Positions 54,396-63,334 of a stretch of 64,000 nt of DNA are shown here, one piece after another. The stretch's first letter is position 1; every line of letters starts with the position of its first letter. The notes below the pieces were generated by a model. That model was not told where the DNA came from. It saw only the letters and a list, made by a program, of their open reading frames with translations, and did no database searches. The DNA is taken from assembly GCA_900318625.1 (NCBI GenBank), contig ONLG01000017.1, forward strand, positions 1 through 64,000. Direction: 5' to 3'. A program made the position numbers and the translations under genes. The DNA is from an uncultured Prevotella sp. Lineage in GTDB: Bacteria; Bacteroidota; Bacteroidia; Bacteroidales; Bacteroidaceae.

Positions 54396-54628
54396 CAGCT
54401 GTGTACGTATGGTGTCCGCAGATGTTCTTTGCCCCACTCCTCTATCTTGCTGTCGTCTATCTCGCCATTCTCCCACAAGCGATTGGCTTCGGCTTCAGCC
54501 TCTTTGGCATAATAGTCGAACAGGGTTTTCTTTAGCCTTTCGAGCGAATCTTGAGTCCTGCACCGGCTTAGCATTTCCAGGATGTGGAGTTGTCCGAGGC
54601 TGAGAGTGGATTGATGAATTGCTGCCAT
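54395..54628 (-). CDS. Antitoxin partner of the PIN toxin
   Basis: The 77-residue protein is helical (QLHILEMLSRCRTQDSLERL, FDYYAKEAEAEANRLWENGE) and ends EEWGKEHLRTPYVHS, typical of small Bacteroidota antitoxins encoded before a PIN gene. It is coupled to the toxin by a one-base overlap and is the first gene of the pair. It likely binds DNA and represses the module, but no classical DNA-binding fold (ribbon-helix-helix or AbrB) is obvious. Confidence 0.8.
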   Translation of the reverse strand: MAAIHQSTLSLGQLHILEMLSRCRTQDSLERLKKTLFDYYAKEAEAEANRLWENGEIDDSKIEEWGKEHLRTPYVHS

Positions 54629-54760
54629 GATAGTTTCTCCCTCTTACTTTATATTGTCTTCAAGAGTGCAAATATATGAATTTTATCAATAAGAGCATCA
54701 AAACGAAAGATTATTTGTAGCTACAAAGAAGCGGCTGACACTCAAAAAAACGAAAGTCTT

Positions 54761-54791
54761 TTTGGTTTTTACTCACTTAATCGTACCTTTG
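54761..54791 (+). promoter_or_regulatory. Bacteroidota promoter for the esterase gene
   Basis: TTTG (54761-54764) and TACCTTTG (54784-54791) are 19 bases apart. Transcription from about 54798 excludes the upstream TTG at 54762 as a start codon. Confidence 0.75.
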
Positions 54792-54824
54792 GAACGCATT
54801 TTTCACATACAACAGATTACTGCC

Positions 54825-55604
54825 GTGCATCGACATTCTTTCTTCTTATACCTGCTGACATTGTTTCTGACCGTTTTCCCCGGCTCATCTCTGGCCCAGC
54901 AAGACGGTCTGAAAGCTATGCGCAACGCCGTTCCGGGCACCTACGACTTCTGGGTCTATGCCCCTGCCGGCAGCGAAGTGGGCGAACCGCTGCCTTTAGT
55001 GGTGTTTCTCCACGGGGCAAGTCTGTGCGGCAACGACCTGAACCGCGTGCTGCGCTACGGCCCTCTCGATGCCGTGAAGCGCGGTGTGGACCTTCAGGCT
55101 GTGGTGGTGGCACCGCAGAACTCCGGCGGACAGTGGAACACGGAGAAGATAGACTGCCTGCTGGAGTGGACACTCGACAACTACAACACCGACCCAGCAC
55201 GCGTCTATGTGCTCGGAATGAGTCTCGGCGGCTACGGCACACTCGACTTCTGCGCCCTCTATCCCGAGAAAGTGGCAGCTGCCATGGCCCTCTGCGGCGG
55301 CACCACACTGCGCGAATACGACGGCCTTGAGGACGTGCCGCTGTGGATTATCCACGGAACGGGCGACAGCGCGGTGCCCGTTAGCGAGTCGCAGAAGATA
55401 GTAGACCACCTCCGCGAGAACCATCTCGACTCGCGGCTGCGCTACGACTGGCTGCCGGGAGGCTCCCACGGCGAGCCCTCGCGCTACTTCTACCTGCCCA
55501 AGACCTACGAATGGCTCTTCGCCCACAGTCTGCGCGACCGCGGAAGGCCCCTCAACCGTAAGATTACCATCAGCCGCGACGAGCTGCGCGACGCGTTCAG
55601 ATAG
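54825..55604 (+). CDS. Alpha/beta-hydrolase, esterase or carboxylesterase-like
   Basis: A GTG at 54825 gives 259 residues with a signal peptide (HRHSFFLYLLTLFLTVFPGS, then SLAQ), and is chosen because the promoter box lies only 34 bases upstream. The hydrolase core has LPLVVFLHGAS, the nucleophile elbow VLGMSLGGYGT (Ser in GMSLGG), the Asp in IIHGTGDSAVPV and His in LPGGSHGEPS. It resembles secreted phospholipase/carboxylesterases and feruloyl-esterase-like enzymes of Bacteroidota. The substrate is unknown. Confidence 0.87.
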   Translation: MHRHSFFLYLLTLFLTVFPGSSLAQQDGLKAMRNAVPGTYDFWVYAPAGSEVGEPLPLVVFLHGASLCGNDLNRVLRYGPLDAVKRGVDLQAVVVAPQNSGGQWNTEKIDCLLEWTLDNYNTDPARVYVLGMSLGGYGTLDFCALYPEKVAAAMALCGGTTLREYDGLEDVPLWIIHGTGDSAVPVSESQKIVDHLRENHLDSRLRYDWLPGGSHGEPSRYFYLPKTYEWLFAHSLRDRGRPLNRKITISRDELRDAFR

Positions 55605-55625
55605 GGCCATGGGCTGATAGGACAC

Positions 55626-55667
55626 TTAGGTCTTATAAGTCTTGATAGGACTTATAGGCCCTATGAG
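55626..55667. repeat. ATAAGTC-type repeat run
   Basis: CTTAGGTCTTATAAGTCTTG and GGACTTATAGGCCCTATGAG match the ATAAG family seen at 18975-19047. Confidence 0.6.
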
Positions 55668-55776
55668 AAAGTAATATGGGCCATATTGCTCGGTAATATG
55701 GGCCATATTGGTTGGTAATATGGGCCATATTAGTTGGCAATATGACTCATATTGGTTGGTAATATGACTCATATTG
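55668..55776. repeat. 22-bp tandem palindrome array B (five units) upstream of rbfA
   Basis: Units start at 55673, 55695, 55717, 55739 and 55761, an exact 22-base period. The first three are AATATGGGCCATATT and the last two AATATGACTCATATT. Spacers are GCTCGGT, GGTTGGT, AGTTGGC and GGTTGGT. It shares the left edge AGAAAGTAATATGGGCC (with one base different before it) with array A. Confidence 0.85.
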
Positions 55777-55777
55777 G

Positions 55778-55808
55778 TTGTCTATTAAATAATAAATGCT
55801 TACTTTTG
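55778..55808 (+). promoter_or_regulatory. Promoter of the rbfA gene, adjoining the palindrome array
   Basis: TACTTTTG at 55801-55808 with TTGT at 55778-55781, 19 bases away. The -33 element adjoins the last unit of array B. Confidence 0.6.
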
Positions 55809-55832
55809 CAGCAACAATAATACATTGACACC

Positions 55833-56168
55833 ATGCAAGAAACACGACAAAACCGCATAGCCCGTATGCTCCAGAAGGAGCTGGCAGAGATTTTCCAGAG
55901 CCAGACCCGCATGATGCGAGGCGTGATGGTGAGCGTCACGCGCACCAAGATTTCTCCCGACCTGAGCATCTGCACGGCCTATCTGAGCATCTTCCCAAGC
56001 GAGAAAGCCGAGGAGCTGCTTGCCAACATACAGCGCAATGAGAAGTCGGTGCGCTACGAGCTGGGGCGGCGCATACGCAACCAGGTGCGCATAATACCCG
56101 AGCTGCGCTTCTTCATCGACGACTCGCTCGACTATCTCGAACGTATCGACAGCCTGCTGGGGAAGTAA
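55833..56168 (+). CDS. rbfA: Ribosome-binding factor A
   Basis: The 111-residue protein shows the KH-like RbfA fold: TRQNRIARMLQKELAEIFQS, VSVTRTKISPDLSICTAYLS and the conserved YELGRRIRNQVRIIPELRFF. It binds 30S subunits during late 16S rRNA maturation and cold adaptation. It is followed by an FtsX-like permease and metG on the same strand, a common order in Bacteroidales. The promoter is at 55778-55808, next to a palindrome array. Confidence 0.95.
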   Translation: MQETRQNRIARMLQKELAEIFQSQTRMMRGVMVSVTRTKISPDLSICTAYLSIFPSEKAEELLANIQRNEKSVRYELGRRIRNQVRIIPELRFFIDDSLDYLERIDSLLGK

Positions 56169-56303
56169 TTTCAAGGTTTAGGGCTTAGGGCTGATGGGTA
56201 AAGGGTCGCCTGCACGAGGTATAAAGGCAGAAGTATTATAACACCTCGCACCTCTACCCCTATACTTCAACCCTCAACCATAATACATTATACTCAGTTC
56301 AAG

Positions 56304-57530
56304 ATGTTTTTCATAGCGCGCCGATACCTGTTCTCGAAGAAGAGCACTCATGCCATCAACGTTATCAGCCTGATTTCGGTGATAGGCGTTGCCGTGGCCA
56401 CTACCGCAATGGTGGTGGTGCTGAGCGCGTTCAACGGCTTCTCAGACCTCGTGGCATCGTTCTTCACGAGCTTCGACCCACAGCTCAAGGTGGTGCCCGC
56501 GCTGGGCAAGACCGTTGCTGCCGACGACCCCGTGCTCACCCGTCTGCGCCAGCTGCCCGAGGTAGAGGTGGCAACGGAGTGCGTAGAAGACCAGGCTCTG
56601 GCCGTCTATCGCGACAAGCAGGCAATGGTGACGGTCAAGGGAGTCGACGACAACTTTGACAAGCTCACCAACATAGGCGACATTCTCTACGGCGACGGCT
56701 CGTTTGAGTTCCACCGGGGCAACCTCCAGTATGGTATCATCGGCATACGGCTGGCCCAGGACCTCGGCACGGGAGTCAGCTGGCACGACTATCTGCACAT
56801 CTACACCCCACAGCGCGAGGGGCAGCCCGACATGACCAACCCTGCGGCAGCCTTCGTCGAAGACTCGCTGCTCTCGCCGGGAGTGGTGTTTCAGGTGAAG
56901 CAAGCCAAGTACGACGGTCACTATATCCTCACGTCTATCGACTTCGCTCGGCAGCTGCTGGGTCGGCAGGGCGAGCTTTCGTCGCTCGAGCTGCGCCTGA
57001 AAGCCGGCGAAGACATAAGCCGCGTGAAGGAGCAGATGCAGCAGATAGCAGGCCAGAGGTTCAAGGTGATGGACCGCTACGAGCAGCAAGCCGACACGTT
57101 CAAGATCATGCAGATCGAGAAATTCTTCTCTTACGCCTTCCTGTCGTTCATCCTCATCGTGGCAAGCTTCAACATAATAGGCTCGCTGTCGATGCTTATC
57201 ATCGACAAGAAAGACGACATCGCCACCCTGCGCAACCTCGGCGCGTCGCCCCGGCAGACGCGAAGCATCTTCCTCACCGAGGGCCGCATGATAGCCACGG
57301 CAGGCGCAGTGACAGGCATACTCTTAGGACTGCTGCTGTGCTGGCTGCAACAGCAGTTCGGATTCGTGCGCCTCGGAGAGTCGAGCGGCAGCTTCGTTGT
57401 CGAGGCTTATCCCATAAGCGTGCATCCTGCCGACATCGTGCTGATCTTCCTCACCGTGGTGGCCGTGGGATGGATAGCCGTGTGGTATCCCGTGAGACTT
57501 ATGAGCAACAAGCACAGCAGAAACACATAA
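56304..57530 (+). CDS. LolC/LolE-like ABC transporter permease (FtsX family)
   Basis: The 408-residue inner-membrane protein has the MacB/FtsX layout: one N-terminal helix ([20 protein letters not shown]), a large periplasmic domain (about 50-250) and three C-terminal helices ([20 protein letters not shown], then [20 protein letters not shown]). The N-terminal [19 protein letters not shown] is typical of lipoprotein-releasing LolC/E proteins. The ATPase partner is not adjacent. It starts 135 bases after rbfA and ends 22 bases before metG. Confidence 0.88.
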   Translation: MFFIARRYLFSKKSTHAINVISLISVIGVAVATTAMVVVLSAFNGFSDLVASFFTSFDPQLKVVPALGKTVAADDPVLTRLRQLPEVEVATECVEDQALAVYRDKQAMVTVKGVDDNFDKLTNIGDILYGDGSFEFHRGNLQYGIIGIRLAQDLGTGVSWHDYLHIYTPQREGQPDMTNPAAAFVEDSLLSPGVVFQVKQAKYDGHYILTSIDFARQLLGRQGELSSLELRLKAGEDISRVKEQMQQIAGQRFKVMDRYEQQADTFKIMQIEKFFSYAFLSFILIVASFNIIGSLSMLIIDKKDDIATLRNLGASPRQTRSIFLTEGRMIATAGAVTGILLGLLLCWLQQQFGFVRLGESSGSFVVEAYPISVHPADIVLIFLTVVAVGWIAVWYPVRLMSNKHSRNT

Positions 57531-57552
57531 ACAACGAAATAACACAATAAAG

Positions 57553-59616
57553 ATGAAACAAGCCAACTATAAGCGTACCACCGTCACGGCTGCACTGCCA
57601 TACGCCAACGGTGGAGTCCACATCGGACACCTGGCCGGAGTCTACGTGCCGGCAGACATCTACGTGCGCTATCTGCGCCTGAAGAAGCAGCAGGTGGTGT
57701 TCATCGGCGGTAGCGACGAGCACGGAGTGCCCATCACCATACGCGCCAAGAAAGAGGGCATCACGCCCCAGGACGTGGTAGACCGCTACCACTCGATGAT
57801 AAAGAAGAGCTTCGAGGAGTTCGGAATAAGCTTCGACATCTACAGCCGCACCACCAGCGACACCCACCACAAGTTTGCAGCCGACTTCTTCCGCAAGCTC
57901 TACGACGAAGGAAAGCTCACCGAGGAAACCACCGAACAGTACTACGACGAGCAGGCCCACCAGTTCCTGGCCGACCGCTACATCACCGGCGAGTGCCCGC
58001 ACTGCCACAACGAGGGTGCCTACGGCGACCAGTGCGAGAAGTGCGGACGCGACCTCTCGCCCACCGAGCTTATCAATCCCAAGTCCACCATCAGCGGTTC
58101 GCAGCCCGTGCTGCGCCAGACCAAGAACTGGTATCTGCCCCTGAACGAGTATCAGGAGTGGCTCAAGCAGTGGATACTGGAAGAGCACAAGGAGTGGCGA
58201 CCCAATGTCTACGGCCAGTGCAAGTCGTGGCTCGACATGGACTTGCAGCCCCGCGCCATGACACGCGACCTCGACTGGGGCATCCCCGTACCCGTAGAGG
58301 GAGCCGACGGCAAGGTTCTCTACGTGTGGTTCGATGCGCCCATCGGCTACATCTCCAACACCAAGGAGCTCTGCGAAGCCCATCCCGAGCAGTGGGGCGA
58401 CTGGCGGCAGTGGTGGCAAGACCCCGAGACGCGCCTCGTACACTTCATCGGAAAAGACAACATCGTGTTCCACTGCATCATCTTCCCTGTGATGATGCGC
58501 GCCCACGGCTCATATATCATGCCCGACAACGTGCCGGCAAACGAGTTCCTCAACCTCGAGAACGACAAGATATCCACCTCGCGCAACTGGGCAGTATGGC
58601 TCCACGAGTACCTCGAAGAGCTGCCGGGCAAGCAGGATGTGCTGCGCTATGTGCTCACGGCTAACGCTCCCGAGACAAAGGACAACAACTTCACGTGGCG
58701 CGACTTCCAGGAGCGAAACAACTCGGAGCTGGTGGCCATCTATGGCAACTTCGTCAACCGGGCACTGCAACTCACCAAGAAATATTTTGCCGGAAACGTG
58801 CCCCAGCCGGGCGAATACAACGACACCGACCGGCAGGCCATCAGCGAGTTCATCGACGTGAAGGCACAGGTGGAGCACCTGCTCGACGAGTTCAAGTTCC
58901 GCGAAGCCCAGAAGGAAGCCATGAACCTGGCTCGCATCGGCAACCGCTACATCACCGAGTGCGAACCGTGGAAGGTGTGGAAAACCGACCCCGAACGCGT
59001 AAAGACCATCCTCTATGTGTCGTTGCAGCTCGTGGCCAACCTCTCGATAGCCTTCGAGCCGTTCCTGCCCTTCAGCAGCAAGCGACTGCGCCAGATGCTG
59101 GCTATGGACACCTTTGAGTGGGAACAGCTGGGAAGCACCGACATCCTGAAGCCCGGCCATCAGCTCGGCGAGCCCGAACTGCTGTTCGAGAAGATAGAGG
59201 ACGACGTGATACAGCGACAGCTCGACAAGCTCGAAGCCACCAAGCGAGCCAACGAAGAGGCTGCCTACAAGCCCGAACCCGTGAAGCCCAACGTCAGCTT
59301 CGACGACTTCGAGAAGCTCGACATACGCGTAGGCCACGTCAAAGACTGCCAGAAAGTGAAGAAGTCGAAGAAGCTCTTGCAGTTCACCATCGACGACGGC
59401 ACAGGCACCGACCGCACCATCCTCAGCGGCATAGCAGCCTCGTGGCAGCCAGAAGAGCTGGTGGGCAAGGACGTGCTGTTCGTGGCAAACTTCGAGCCGC
59501 GCAAGATGATGGGCATCGAAAGCCAGGGAATGATTCTCAGCGCAGTAGACAGCGACGGCTCACTGCAAGTAACCAGCCTGCTCCGGACGGCAAAGCCCGG
59601 CTCGCAAGTAGGATAA
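57553..59616 (+). CDS. metG: Methionyl-tRNA synthetase with C-terminal tRNA-binding domain
   Basis: The 687-residue enzyme carries HIGH ([19 protein letters not shown]), the KMSKS loop as [12 protein letters not shown], and a zinc knuckle ([18 protein letters not shown]) with four cysteines in an MetRS-1 connective peptide. An anticodon-binding helix bundle follows, then a C-terminal OB-fold dimerisation domain (about 580-680: [33 protein letters not shown]). It charges both initiator and elongator tRNA-Met. The gene follows the LolC-like permease by 22 bases. Confidence 0.96.
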   Translation: MKQANYKRTTVTAALPYANGGVHIGHLAGVYVPADIYVRYLRLKKQQVVFIGGSDEHGVPITIRAKKEGITPQDVVDRYHSMIKKSFEEFGISFDIYSRTTSDTHHKFAADFFRKLYDEGKLTEETTEQYYDEQAHQFLADRYITGECPHCHNEGAYGDQCEKCGRDLSPTELINPKSTISGSQPVLRQTKNWYLPLNEYQEWLKQWILEEHKEWRPNVYGQCKSWLDMDLQPRAMTRDLDWGIPVPVEGADGKVLYVWFDAPIGYISNTKELCEAHPEQWGDWRQWWQDPETRLVHFIGKDNIVFHCIIFPVMMRAHGSYIMPDNVPANEFLNLENDKISTSRNWAVWLHEYLEELPGKQDVLRYVLTANAPETKDNNFTWRDFQERNNSELVAIYGNFVNRALQLTKKYFAGNVPQPGEYNDTDRQAISEFIDVKAQVEHLLDEFKFREAQKEAMNLARIGNRYITECEPWKVWKTDPERVKTILYVSLQLVANLSIAFEPFLPFSSKRLRQMLAMDTFEWEQLGSTDILKPGHQLGEPELLFEKIEDDVIQRQLDKLEATKRANEEAAYKPEPVKPNVSFDDFEKLDIRVGHVKDCQKVKKSKKLLQFTIDDGTGTDRTILSGIAASWQPEELVGKDVLFVANFEPRKMMGIESQGMILSAVDSDGSLQVTSLLRTAKPGSQVG

Positions 59617-59628
59617 ATATGGTAAGCC

Positions 59629-60099
59629 ATGAAGAAACTCCTTTTCCTCGCTACCGCCCTGCTGCTCTCGGCCAACATCATGGCCCAGAAGCTGGCAAAG
59701 GAAAACGTGCGCTTCGTGTTCGACGACCCGTCGGCAGGTTCCGAGGCCACCTTCGGCACGATGAGCATTGTGCTCTCCGGCGCTGAGTCGCCAACGGTTT
59801 ATATGCTCGAAGACTATCCGAAGATACGCATACCAGCCGACAACGAACGCGCCTTCCGCATCTATCAGCTGGCACAAGACGGCAACAAGCGCGGACTACA
59901 GGTGGCAACATACTCATATCCCGTCATCGACCAGGAGTATGATTTCATGTTTCTGCCTGCCATCGCACTCAAGTCGACACCCACCGACGACGGCAAATAC
60001 GAGCTGCCGCTGTGGGAACTCGCACCCGGCAACTACGCCATCGTCTTCCCTGCCACACTGACTCGCACCGCCATAGTCCACACCTTCACGCTCAAATAG
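59629..60099 (+). CDS. Secreted protein of unknown function
   Basis: The 156-residue protein has a signal peptide (KKLLFLATALLLSANIMAQ) and starts 12 bases after metG. The mature part is beta-rich (ENVRFVFDDPSAGSEATFGT, TVYMLEDYPKIRI, LQVATYSYPVIDQEYDFMFL) and ends IVFPATLTRTAIVHTFTLK, without a sorting tail. No catalytic motif or named family was recognised. It is followed by a terminator at 60117-60156. Confidence 0.75.
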   Translation: MKKLLFLATALLLSANIMAQKLAKENVRFVFDDPSAGSEATFGTMSIVLSGAESPTVYMLEDYPKIRIPADNERAFRIYQLAQDGNKRGLQVATYSYPVIDQEYDFMFLPAIALKSTPTDDGKYELPLWELAPGNYAIVFPATLTRTAIVHTFTLK

Positions 60100-60116
60100 A
60101 CCTGAAAGGTGCAAAA

Positions 60117-60156
60117 AAACTGCCGCTTTTGCAAAAAAAGTGGCAGTTTGCTTTTT
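60117..60156 (+). terminator. Terminator after the metG transcription unit
   Basis: AAACTGCCGCTTTT (60117-60130) pairs with AAAAGTGGCAGTTT (60136-60149) with one G-T pair, followed by CTTTTT. Confidence 0.75.
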
Positions 60157-60174
60157 ATTGTAAATCTTTTTACG

Positions 60175-60182
60175 TACATTTG
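60175..60182 (+). promoter_or_regulatory. -7 box for the DUF805 gene
   Basis: TACATTTG lies about 78 bases upstream of the ATG at 60260; the -33 element is not clear. Confidence 0.45.
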
Positions 60183-60259
60183 CGAACACATATACACCTT
60201 TTCGCAACTTTTTGACACCACTACAAAACATATTTAATAACAAATTAACACAAAACAAA

Positions 60260-60754
60260 ATGGAAAATTTCGTAGCTACTCCAATGATGAAGATCGGAGA
60301 TGCCGTAAAGGTTTGTTTCTCCAAGTATGCCAACTTTAATGGCCGCGCACGCCGTTCAGAGTTCTGGTGGTTCTACCTCTGCATTAGCATAGTCAACTGG
60401 ATTCTGGGGGGGATACTTCAGTACTTTGCTACTGCAAAGTCAGCTCTGGTTAGCGAAGCCATGTCGACTGCCTTCTCGGGCGGCGACGTTTCGGCTATCG
60501 CAGCTCAAGAGTCAACCTATGCCACCATCAACCTCGTGCTGATGATAATCATGTGCGTATGGTCGCTGGCCACTCTCATTCCCACTCTGGCAGCCATGGC
60601 ACGCCGCCTGCACGACACCGGCAAGAGTGCCAACCTGCTCTGGTGCTTCCTTATCTGCGGTATCGGTGGCCTTATCCCACTGATTATGTGCATCCCCGAC
60701 GGCCAACCCGAAGCCAACCAGTACGGCGAGTCGCCCAAGTACATCCGCCAGTAA
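60260..60754 (+). CDS. DUF805 inner-membrane protein
   Basis: The ATG at 60260 gives 164 residues with the DUF805 signature FNGRARRSEFWWFYLCISIV and the C-terminal ARRLHDTGKSANLLWCFLIC. There are four predicted hydrophobic helices with short acidic and basic loops. The family (YhaH-like) is widespread, membrane-embedded and of unknown function, often near stress or prophage genes. It is a single-gene unit with its own promoter box and the hairpin at 60805-60842 downstream. Confidence 0.88.
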   Translation: MENFVATPMMKIGDAVKVCFSKYANFNGRARRSEFWWFYLCISIVNWILGGILQYFATAKSALVSEAMSTAFSGGDVSAIAAQESTYATINLVLMIIMCVWSLATLIPTLAAMARRLHDTGKSANLLWCFLICGIGGLIPLIMCIPDGQPEANQYGESPKYIRQ

Positions 60755-60804
60755 GCATCCTGTAACAGCCATTGGCACGGCAAAAGCCCTGCCATCCACA
60801 CAAC

Positions 60805-60842
60805 AAGAGAGGCAAGTTCCGCTATGGGAGCTTGCCTCTCTT
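60805..60842 (+). terminator. Hairpin terminator after the DUF805 gene
   Basis: AAGAGAGGCAAG (60805-60816) and CTTGCCTCTCTT (60831-60842) form a 12-bp stem; the T-run is short. Confidence 0.6.
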
Positions 60843-60873
60843 ATTCGTATTTACGTGCATGACCGAATGTAAA

Positions 60874-60911
60874 CATCCCCTCGGCAGCCATGTTTCTGGC
60901 CCGAGGGGATG
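60874..60911 (-). terminator. Hairpin after the BspA-like remnant
   Basis: CATCCCCTCGG (60874-60884) and CCGAGGGGATG (60901-60911) form an 11-bp stem, followed on the minus strand by TTTACATT. The remnant's stop is at 60942. Confidence 0.6.
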
Positions 60912-60941
60912 CGTTGTTGTGCGCTTTTCGGGATAGTGGAG

Positions 60942-61289
60942 CTATCTCTTGATAACCTTTTGCGTTGTGCCGTCGCTCATCTTCACAATGTTCACGCCGG
61001 GCAGCAAGGCGTCGCGGCGACGACCGTTGAGGTCGTAGATGGCTGTGATTTCTGTATTGCTCACGCTCTCGGCAGCGACTGCTTCGATGGCGGTCACGTC
61101 AACCTCCTCGATATTGACAAAATCTTTCCACCCATCTGCCTGCATGTAAGCATCATTTGAGCCCTTGGGAACTTTCAGGGTGCAAGCTGTCTTGTCAATT
61201 CCGTCAAATACTCCTCTCCATATAATAGGTTTACATACTGGAGGTATAAAGGCATGGCATTTTATTCTTGAAGTCGTCTTTTCTGGCAA
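60942..61289 (-). pseudogene. BspA-like leucine-rich surface protein, C-terminal remnant with sorting-like tail
   Basis: The frame holds the end of a BspA-type unit (CTLKVPKGSNDAYMQADGWK, then DFVNIEEVDV) and the sorting-like tail (IYDLNGRRRDALLPGVNIVK, ending KVIKR). BspA proteins are large repeat-rich adhesins; here only the last part survives and the N-terminus, signal peptide and other repeats are missing upstream. The start at 61289 is unconvincing. The upstream 180 bases are AT-rich without a gene. I read it as a truncated gene. Confidence 0.55.
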
Positions 61290-61479
61290 TGTTGCCCCCT
61301 AATATAAAAAGCGACACATTATTTATATGGGAATGCCATCTATACAGCAAGAAAAACGCTATTATTTGCCAATGAAACTTAATTTCAACACTTAAAGTAT
61401 TGTTGTATGAAAGAAATTTTGTTTCTTTGCGGTCGGAAATATTTGTCATCATTCCGACCATAATGTATATACGAAGTCA

Positions 61480-62079
61480 ATGGAGAATGCAGTAGTACAG
61501 CAGATTAGAAAAAGGATTACTCGCAGTAAGTTCGGCGAGATATTCTTTGTTTCTTCTTTTCCCCAATATGATGTCGAGTACGTCACAAAACTGCTCGCCA
61601 TCTTTGAGAAAGAAGGATTGATTACACGAATAGCCAAAGGTGTGTATGTCAAGGCACGTAAAACACGTTTTGGCATCCTTTACCCTTCTGCTTACGAATT
61701 AGTGAAAGAGATTGCCAAACGAGATAAGGCAAAAGTTATACCTACGGGAGCCACTGCTGCTAATCGCTTAGGATTCTCAACACAAGTACCCATGAATACT
61801 ATTTTTCTGACTACTGGGTCTGGGCGAAAATTGAAATTAGGGAATCGAACAGTGACACTGAAACATGGGGCACCTAAGAACTTTGCATTCCGAGGACGTT
61901 TGATGCAAGAATTGGTACAAGCATTACGCAGCATTGGTGAGCATAACATCAATCAGGATGTTGAAGCGAGGATTGGACAACTATTCACGGAAACTCCTGA
62001 GACTGACACCATAGAATATGATTTATTGTTGGCTCCTGTATGGATGCGACAAGTTATAAAGAAGGGAATAAAGCAATGA
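61480..62079 (+). CDS. AbiEi-like antitoxin/regulator (DUF6088-type)
   Basis: The 199-residue protein has an N-terminal winged-helix region (about 10-70: QQIRKRITRSKFGEIFFVSS, FEKEGLITRIAKGVYVKARK) and a C-terminal domain with PTGATAANRLGFSTQVPM, typical of AbiEi-type antitoxins. Such proteins repress the operon and neutralise AbiEii. Its stop overlaps the start of the next gene (ATGA), so the pair is coupled. The AT-rich composition suggests acquisition. Confidence 0.85.
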   Translation: MENAVVQQIRKRITRSKFGEIFFVSSFPQYDVEYVTKLLAIFEKEGLITRIAKGVYVKARKTRFGILYPSAYELVKEIAKRDKAKVIPTGATAANRLGFSTQVPMNTIFLTTGSGRKLKLGNRTVTLKHGAPKNFAFRGRLMQELVQALRSIGEHNINQDVEARIGQLFTETPETDTIEYDLLLAPVWMRQVIKKGIKQ

Positions 62080-63164
62080 GCAAATGGATTGATTTCTCGC
62101 TCGATGAGCGAAAGGCGATGATACAAGGTGTGGTCGAGGCACGGCAAATTGATGAAGCTGCTGCCGAGAAGGACTGGTGGGTAACGGCAGTGTTGTATGC
62201 CCTTTTTCACACCAGTGTATCAGAATATCTGTTGTTCAAAGGTGGTACGAGTCTCAGTAAAGGCTGGGATATCATCAACCGATTCAGTGAAGATATAGAT
62301 TTGGCATTGAGCCGTGACTATTTTCTGAACGTCAAGCAACTCTCTTGTGCAAGCTGCACCAGTAATACGCAAATACATAATCTTCGAGAGAAAGGACAGG
62401 ACTTCCTGTTTGGCGAGTTCAAAGACGAGTTAGCTGCCAAACTTGCAGAATTGGGACTTGAAGTAACTATTCTCACAGACAACGATATTGCCAATGAAAA
62501 TGGTGAGCCAAGAAAGGTTCCACACGATAAAGACCCATCTGTTCTTTATGTTCAATATCCTTCACTCTACGATAGCCAAGCCGCATATGCAATACCGACG
62601 GTCAAAGTGGAAATCAGTGTATTGTCGATGTCCGAGCCTTACGAAATGAGAAGAATCTCTTCGCTGATAGAACAAACATATAAAGATGAAGATGTGGACT
62701 CCGACCTTGTTCAAACAATCCGCACCGTCAGTCCTGCTAGAACTTTCTTGGAAAAGGCCTTCCTTTTGTGCGAGGAGTTCCAGAAAGACGAACCGAGAAC
62801 GCACAGGATGACGCGCCACTTCTACGATTTGGAAAAACTGATGCATACCCCATATGCGGAAATAGCTCTTAATGATTTAGTGCTCTATCATGAGATTGTG
62901 GAACATCGTCGCAAGTTCTATCATGTTGGTTATGTGGATTACGACAAGGAGCTACCTGCCAATATTCAGATTGTGCCAAGTGACGAACTGATGTCTGCTT
63001 ATGAGGCAGATTACAACGAGATGAAAGAAAGTTTCATTTACGGTCAATCACTTACCTTTGCCGATATGATGAAGAGAATAGGGGCGCTACAAGAACTCTT
63101 TAGGGTACATAGATCTTTGATATCGAAAGGATATATGTGTATGGATTCTCGTTTTCATCCATAG
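62076..63164 (+). CDS. AbiEii-like nucleotidyltransferase toxin
   Basis: The ATG at 62076 gives 362 residues. The nucleotidyltransferase core is YLLFKGGTSLSKGWDIINRF followed by SEDIDLAL, the GS/GG and D-x-D motifs shared by AbiEii toxins. The second half (MRRISSLIEQTYKDEDVDSD, RHFYDLEKLMHTPYAEIALN) is helical. In characterised AbiE systems the AbiEii protein uses nucleotides to modify tRNA or another target and stops growth on phage infection. It overlaps AbiEi by four bases and is followed two bases later by a small gene. Confidence 0.88.
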   Translation: MSKWIDFSLDERKAMIQGVVEARQIDEAAAEKDWWVTAVLYALFHTSVSEYLLFKGGTSLSKGWDIINRFSEDIDLALSRDYFLNVKQLSCASCTSNTQIHNLREKGQDFLFGEFKDELAAKLAELGLEVTILTDNDIANENGEPRKVPHDKDPSVLYVQYPSLYDSQAAYAIPTVKVEISVLSMSEPYEMRRISSLIEQTYKDEDVDSDLVQTIRTVSPARTFLEKAFLLCEEFQKDEPRTHRMTRHFYDLEKLMHTPYAEIALNDLVLYHEIVEHRRKFYHVGYVDYDKELPANIQIVPSDELMSAYEADYNEMKESFIYGQSLTFADMMKRIGALQELFRVHRSLISKGYMCMDSRFHP

Positions 63165-63166
63165 AC

Positions 63167-63334
63167 ATGCCTTATTTAGAGAAAATTATTAGGCGAACAA
63201 AGCCAGAAACACATTGGGTGATTTCATGGTATTCGCAAGATGATAAAAGACGGATAATGGATTTCGTCATAAGATATGACATACAAAACATTACTATGAT
63301 TAATGGGATTAAATATCTTGACATACAAGTATGA
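63167..63334 (+). CDS. Small protein of unknown function coupled to the AbiE pair
   Basis: The ATG at 63167 gives 55 residues (MPYLEKIIRRTKPETHWVIS, ending IKYLDIQV) two bases after the AbiEii stop. Its own stop overlaps the next start by four bases, so three or four genes appear to form one transcript. It is rich in Ile and basic residues, with no signal peptide. No family was recognised, and the short length leaves doubt that it is made. Confidence 0.55.
   Translation: MPYLEKIIRRTKPETHWVISWYSQDDKRRIMDFVIRYDIQNITMINGIKYLDIQV

Noticed and set aside
55668..55776. CRISPR array or phage attachment site
   Set aside because: The same 22-base design as array A, with no spacer diversity and no integrase or tRNA nearby.
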